Source: Cercis canadensis (taxonomy: Eukaryota > Streptophyta > Magnoliopsida > Fabales > Fabaceae). From it: a stretch of DNA of 64,000 bases. The stretch covers positions 34,150 to 98,149 of the forward strand of contig QAOA01006679.1 of assembly GCA_003255065.1 (NCBI GenBank), written 5' to 3'. Position 1 is the first letter of the stretch. Every line of letters begins with the position of its first letter. Shown here in pieces: positions 60,501-64,000 of the stretch. A program made the position numbers and the translations under genes. The notes under the pieces are model-generated. The model saw only the letters and a program-made list of their open reading frames with translations. It was not told the origin of the DNA and did no database searches.

Positions 60501-61870
60501 CTCTCACCATTTTTCTTCTTTCTTCTTCACTGCTGAAGTCTTGATAAATTTCTCTTCTTAAGGCAAAATGAGCCCACGTGAAGACTTGGGTAACAGCTCC
60601 AGCAAGGACAATTGTCAACCGCATAGAGCAAGAGAATCCCATTTGCATTATCTCTTTCATTTTTAGCAATAAACAATTCTTACTTTATCCCTTAAAATGT
60701 GGATCTTGCAACTACACCCTCAAGAGGAAATTTCCTCACCTTGTGTAGGAAACTTCCTAACAAAATGAGAACTTTCTCGGGTCTTCTTAATTCAGCACAG
60801 ATCCTCGTCCACATCAGCAAATGCTGGGCAGTCAACTTCTGGAAGAACAAGTCCTCTTTTGCCAAAACTAGTTCTTTGTTGAAGATAGAACTAGTTTCCA
60901 AGACTTCTTACTAACCTGTTCTAAATAAACACTTAAGCACATAACACAAGATTAGTAACAGTAGGATCTTTTGTTATTATCAAAACTGGATTAGAGAATT
61001 GTGGGACTAACACATCTACAACCTCTTTTCTCGAGTATTTATATAAATTACTCCTACATTGTTGATGTTTTCATCTTATCCAATAAAGAGAACCAATATT
61101 TCTTTTCACTCTAGATTTGTACGTTATTCTCTTGGTCTCTGGTAGTTATTAGTTAAATAAGAATGAATTATAGGTAAATGCCCCATATTGCTTGTTGTTA
61201 ATTGAATTTATGGTCATGAACCAGAACCAGAGTCTATTCCCATATTCCTACATTGTTGTTTTTTGTTTTATTTTTTTCTTTCTTCGTTTCTTTTCTTTTC
61301 CTGTGATGTCCATCATTACTTGGCTTACTTATTTCCTGTTTTATAAATGTAGGCAACTTTAGCTCTGTATGCTGCAAAACGAACTTCAGGAATAGTTGTT
61401 AATATTGGTTTTCAGGTCACATCTATAGTTCCAAGTAAGCTCTAATTCTCTCTCTTCCTCTCTTCAGTGTAATTCCTATATTCTTCATGATGATAAATTT
61501 CTTTTATGAAGTACCTTAGAAGTGTGCTGTCTAAGTGGGCAGCAACTGTAGTTGATGTTAAATGTCACCCCTTATTGTGTTTTTATGTATGAATTATTTT
61601 TTGTTTGCCAGAAGCAATGTTTAATTTCGGCTTTTAGTGCTAAAGGGAAAAAAAAAGTATTTTTGTCTGTTTCTTCTGTTTTGGTTTTGCCAATGTAAAG
61701 ATAGTCACCTGCATTGTTCTTTTACAGTTTTAAATGGTAAAGTGATGCGCAAGGTGGGTGTGGAAGTTGTGGGATTGGGAGCATTAAAACTAACAGGATT
61801 CCTTAGGGAGCTGATGCAACAGAACAATATAAGTTTTGAATCTTTATACACTGTCCGCACACTGAAAGAG
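57543..61870 (+). CDS. ARP8: Actin-related protein 8 (F-box plus actin fold), 3' partial
   Basis: ARP8 is a plant-specific actin-related protein with an N-terminal F-box, reported at the nucleolus in Arabidopsis. Exons: 57543-57868, 57972-58057, 58269-58339, 58495-58562, 58821-58882, 59529-59626, 61353-61434, 61728-61870. All splice GT-AG and join in frame (312 codons). The F-box is at residues 38-78 (FDQIPSDILMQILRLLGPKE, CKAWRSLVSDNRLW), followed by AETNLSSGYPLP. The actin fold starts near residue 133 (VIIDGGSGYCKFGWSKYACP) and continues with SAKASRRQLKEAIHAALFDM, KRTSGIVVNIGFQ and GKVMRKVGVEVVGLGALKL. The usual length is about 470, so roughly the last 150 residues are missing. A copia element begins at 62559 in intron 8 and the remaining exons should lie past 64000. 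An ATG at 57549 is the alternative start and matches the family's MxLxKVW N-terminus better. Confidence 0.92.
59851..61012 (-). repeat. Solo-LTR-like repeat in ARP8 intron 6
   Basis: On the minus strand the block begins TGTTAGTCCCACAATTC and ends TATTTCCTGCA (TG..CA, 1,162 bp). It contains CACCCCCCTCTAGG near one end and a tagtggttcggc block, sequences seen in LTRs of SIRE/Maximus-type copia elements. There is no coding region and no second LTR. No clean target duplication (aaggt versus catct). Intron 6 (59627-61352) keeps normal borders. Confidence 0.55.
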
Positions 61871-62250
61871 GTATTGTTATTTTGTCTGAAATTCTTATAC
61901 ATGTCAATTAGGTAGTCTGTAGTGCTATGGAGCACCTCAGAGGACAGGAATGGATCCTTTATTCTTTTCTCGGAAAATGTGGTGGTGTAATTTTGTTCTG
62001 GTTGACAGCTCTGCTTAAAGCTTCTCTTAATGGAGTCAAATATCTGTTTCTTCGGTTGGATTAGATTTTGGATTTTCCAATATTAGACATTACTGGAATC
62101 CTATGCCATTGACTGTTAGATAATTTTCTGATATTTTGATCTTTCTTACTTTCTCTTATGCTGTCTTTCTTCTCTCGGAGATAGCACTTTTGTATGTCCT
62201 TTATACAATTATCTCATTATGCTACCTGTTCTTTAGAAATGTACGGGAAG

Positions 62251-62558
62251 TGTTGAGATAATCAAAGGATGGCAAGTCAGAACTGGAAAACAGATCCTGT
62301 GAAGTACTTTACTCAGTTACGAAAACTTGTGAAACTGTATTCAGTTGATAGAAATGTCACGAAAAAACCATTCTTGGACTTTCTTGTAATAACTTAAGCT
62401 TTTACTTAACATGGTATTAGAGCTTCTTCCACCAAGTGGTCCAGAGTTTGGTCCTTGCCACCCGGCATTCACCTAATTAAATCAAATTTTAGGACATTGT
62501 TGCATTGGGCCTATGCTTTGTCCTCGCTTCAAGCTGAAAGGGCTTTTGCCTGAGGGGT
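62251..62558 (+). repeat. LTR-retroelement remnant (LTR plus primer binding site) in ARP8 intron 8
   Basis: 62251-62411 starts TGTTGAGATAATC and ends TTACTTAACA and is followed at once by TGGTATTAGAGC (62412-62423), one base from the iMet primer binding site TGGTATCAGAGC. The following 130 bp has a GTCCAGAGTTTGGTCC block usual for leader sequence of non-coding LTR elements. It is cut by the copia element at 62559. Could be a TRIM-like relic. Confidence 0.5.
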
Positions 62559-64000
62559 TGCATTAGAGATTGTGAGAATAGTGGAAAAGGTTGTGAGACT
62601 AGCTTCTCACATCTATTATTTATACTAACTGTACAGCAATAACGGGCCTAATCATAAGCTAATTACAAGCCTAAACATATGCTATAATAACTACAGTATT
62701 TACAGCTAATATTCTAACACTCCCCCTCAAGCTGGAGCATACATATTATATGTTCCAAGCTTGTTACAAATGTAGTTAACCCGAGGGCCTCCGAGAGACT
62801 TAGTGAATATGTCTGCTAGCTGGTCATTTGATCTAACAAAACTAGTAGCAATATCCCCTGAAAGTATTTTCTGTCTAACAAAGTGACAGTCAATCTCTAT
62901 ATGTTTGGTCCTTTCATGGAAGACTGGATTGGAGGCAATGTGGAGAGCTGCTTGGTTATCGCATATTAGTTTCATCTGTTGAATCTTCATGAATTTTAAC
63001 TCCTGAAGTAACTGTTTCAGCCATATGAGCTCACAGGTTGCTTTAGCCATGGCTCGGTATTCTGCCTCAGCCGTGGATAGAGCAACAACTGATTGTTTCT
63101 TGCTCTTCCATGACACTAGATTGCCCCCAACAAATACACAATATCCAGTGGTTGAGCGTCTATCGTATGGACAGCCTGCCCAGTCAGCATCTGAATATCC
63201 AACCACCTGAGTATGTCCCCTACTTTCATACAATAGGCCTTTACCTGGTGCCTTCTTGATGTATTTTAAAATACGAACTACTGCATCCCAATGACTGTCA
63301 CACGGAGCACTTAGAAATTGACTAAGTACACTCATAGGGAATGCAATATCAGGACGTGTCACTGTAAGGTAGTTGAGTTTCCCAACAAGTCTCCGATATC
63401 TACTGGGATCTGATAAGGGCTCCCCCTGATCAGGTAGGAGCTTGACATTTGGATCCATTGGAGTCTCCACAGGTTTGCAGTTTGACATACCTGTTTCTTT
63501 CAATATATCCAAGGCATATTTTCGCTGTGAGATGGTAACACCCTTTCGGGATTGAGCAACTTCTATTCCCAGAAAATACTTGAGTTTGCCCAAATCTTTT
63601 GTCTGAAAGTGCTGGAATAGATGTTGCTTGAGTTTTTGTATGCCTTCTTGATCATTCCCTGTAATCACAATGTCATCCACATAGACAATCAAGTACATGC
63701 ATCGGTTAGGGGATGAGTGAAAGTAAAAGACTGAATGATCAGCCTCACTCCGAGTCATACCAAACTGTAGGACAACTGAACTAAATCTCCCAAACCAAGC
63801 CCGTGGAGATTGTTTAAGTCCATAGAGAGATCGGCGAAGTCGACACACCAATCTAGACTCCCCCTGAGCAACAAATCCAGGAGGTTGCTCCATATAAACT
63901 TCCTCTTGCAATTCGCCATGTAGAAAGGCATTTTTAATATCCAATTGATAAAGGGGCCAGTGGTGAATGGCAGCCATAGAGAGAAAGAGGCGAACAGATG
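62559..64000 (-). mobile_element. Ty1/copia retrotransposon, 3' part, running off the window
   Basis: 3' LTR about 62559-62719 (TGTTAGAATATTAG..TAATGCA in element orientation, 161 bp) with the polypurine tract GAGGGGGAG directly inside it (about 62720-62728). It is followed by Pol on the minus strand up to the window end. It is inserted in ARP8 intron 8 in antisense orientation. The 5' part lies beyond 64000. The LTR's outer boundary is inferred from TG..CA ends only. Confidence 0.85.
62727..64000 (-). CDS. Copia Pol C-terminal part: reverse transcriptase and RNase H
   Basis: An uninterrupted frame of 416 codons from 63977 down to the stop at 62727, continuing further upstream off the window. 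RT: YQLDIKNAFLHGELQEEVYM, YGLKQSPRAWFGRF, YLIVYVDDIVITGND. RNase H: YSDADWAGCPYDRRSTTGYC, LSTAEAEYRAMA, RTKHIEIDCHFVRQK, DIFTKSLGG. No stops or frameshifts are seen, so the copy looks younger than the other elements here. Its family differs from the copia at 24050-28912. Confidence 0.93.
   Translation of the reverse strand, partial: SVRLFLSMAAIHHWPLYQLDIKNAFLHGELQEEVYMEQPPGFVAQGESRLVCRLRRSLYGLKQSPRAWFGRFSSVVLQFGMTRSEADHSVFYFHSSPNRCMYLIVYVDDIVITGNDQEGIQKLKQHLFQHFQTKDLGKLKYFLGIEVAQSRKGVTISQRKYALDILKETGMSNCKPVETPMDPNVKLLPDQGEPLSDPSRYRRLVGKLNYLTVTRPDIAFPMSVLSQFLSAPCDSHWDAVVRILKYIKKAPGKGLLYESRGHTQVVGYSDADWAGCPYDRRSTTGYCVFVGGNLVSWKSKKQSVVALSTAEAEYRAMAKATCELIWLKQLLQELKFMKIQQMKLICDNQAALHIASNPVFHERTKHIEIDCHFVRQKILSGDIATSFVRSNDQLADIFTKSLGGPRVNYICNKLGTYNMYAPA

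Overview
This is nuclear DNA of a flowering plant, almost certainly a eudicot. It is AT-rich, its genes have many short exons with GT-AG introns, and its neighbours include plant-specific genes (an RRC1/SR140-type splicing factor, the F-box actin-related protein ARP8) and plant transposon lineages (Athila-type and CRM-type Ty3/gypsy, Ty1/copia, a Mutator-like element with a plant mobile domain gene, LINEs, MITEs). The species cannot be named from the sequence. Three ambiguity or gap sites (55 N at 13957-14011, single N at 14895 and 17225) show that this is a draft assembly.

Layout. 1-16080, + strand: most of an RRC1 (U2 snRNP-associated SURP protein) gene. Fourteen in-frame exons are visible (6540-15617); the N-terminal exon(s) lie upstream of the window. 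Its large introns hold two LINE fragments in opposite orientation, a hAT/MITE-like element and a foldback element. 16080-24049: intergenic, with TIR elements, a nested foldback, a suspicious 270-bp tandem duplication centred on a single N, and an mTERF pseudogene. 24050-28912, - strand: a nearly complete copia element with 365-bp LTRs, lying directly against a truncated AlaX-like (alanyl-tRNA editing) gene (28913-29466, -). 29800-32197: AT-rich intergenic DNA.

32198-56420 is a nest of transposons. The outer shell is a Mutator-like element (MULE) with about 187-bp terminal inverted repeats and two convergent genes: a plant mobile domain (PMD) gene on + and a MULE transposase on -. Both are decayed. 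An Athila-type gypsy element (33998-44179) and a CRM-type chromovirus (44577-51452, target duplication caatc) have each inserted into the PMD gene. With both removed, the MULE would be about 7 kb.

56421-64000: a promoter-side region with repeated CGGCGTCG-type palindromes, then the + strand ARP8 gene (eight exons, 57543-61870, still in frame). Its intron 6 carries a solo-LTR-like repeat. A second copia element on - (62559 to beyond the window end) sits in its intron 8, so the last ARP8 exons must lie beyond 64000.

The functional host genes appear to be RRC1 (light signalling and alternative splicing) and ARP8 (a nucleolar actin-related F-box protein). AlaX is broken here, and everything else is mobile or relic DNA. 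The most unusual structure is the PMD-carrying MULE with its two nested retroelements.
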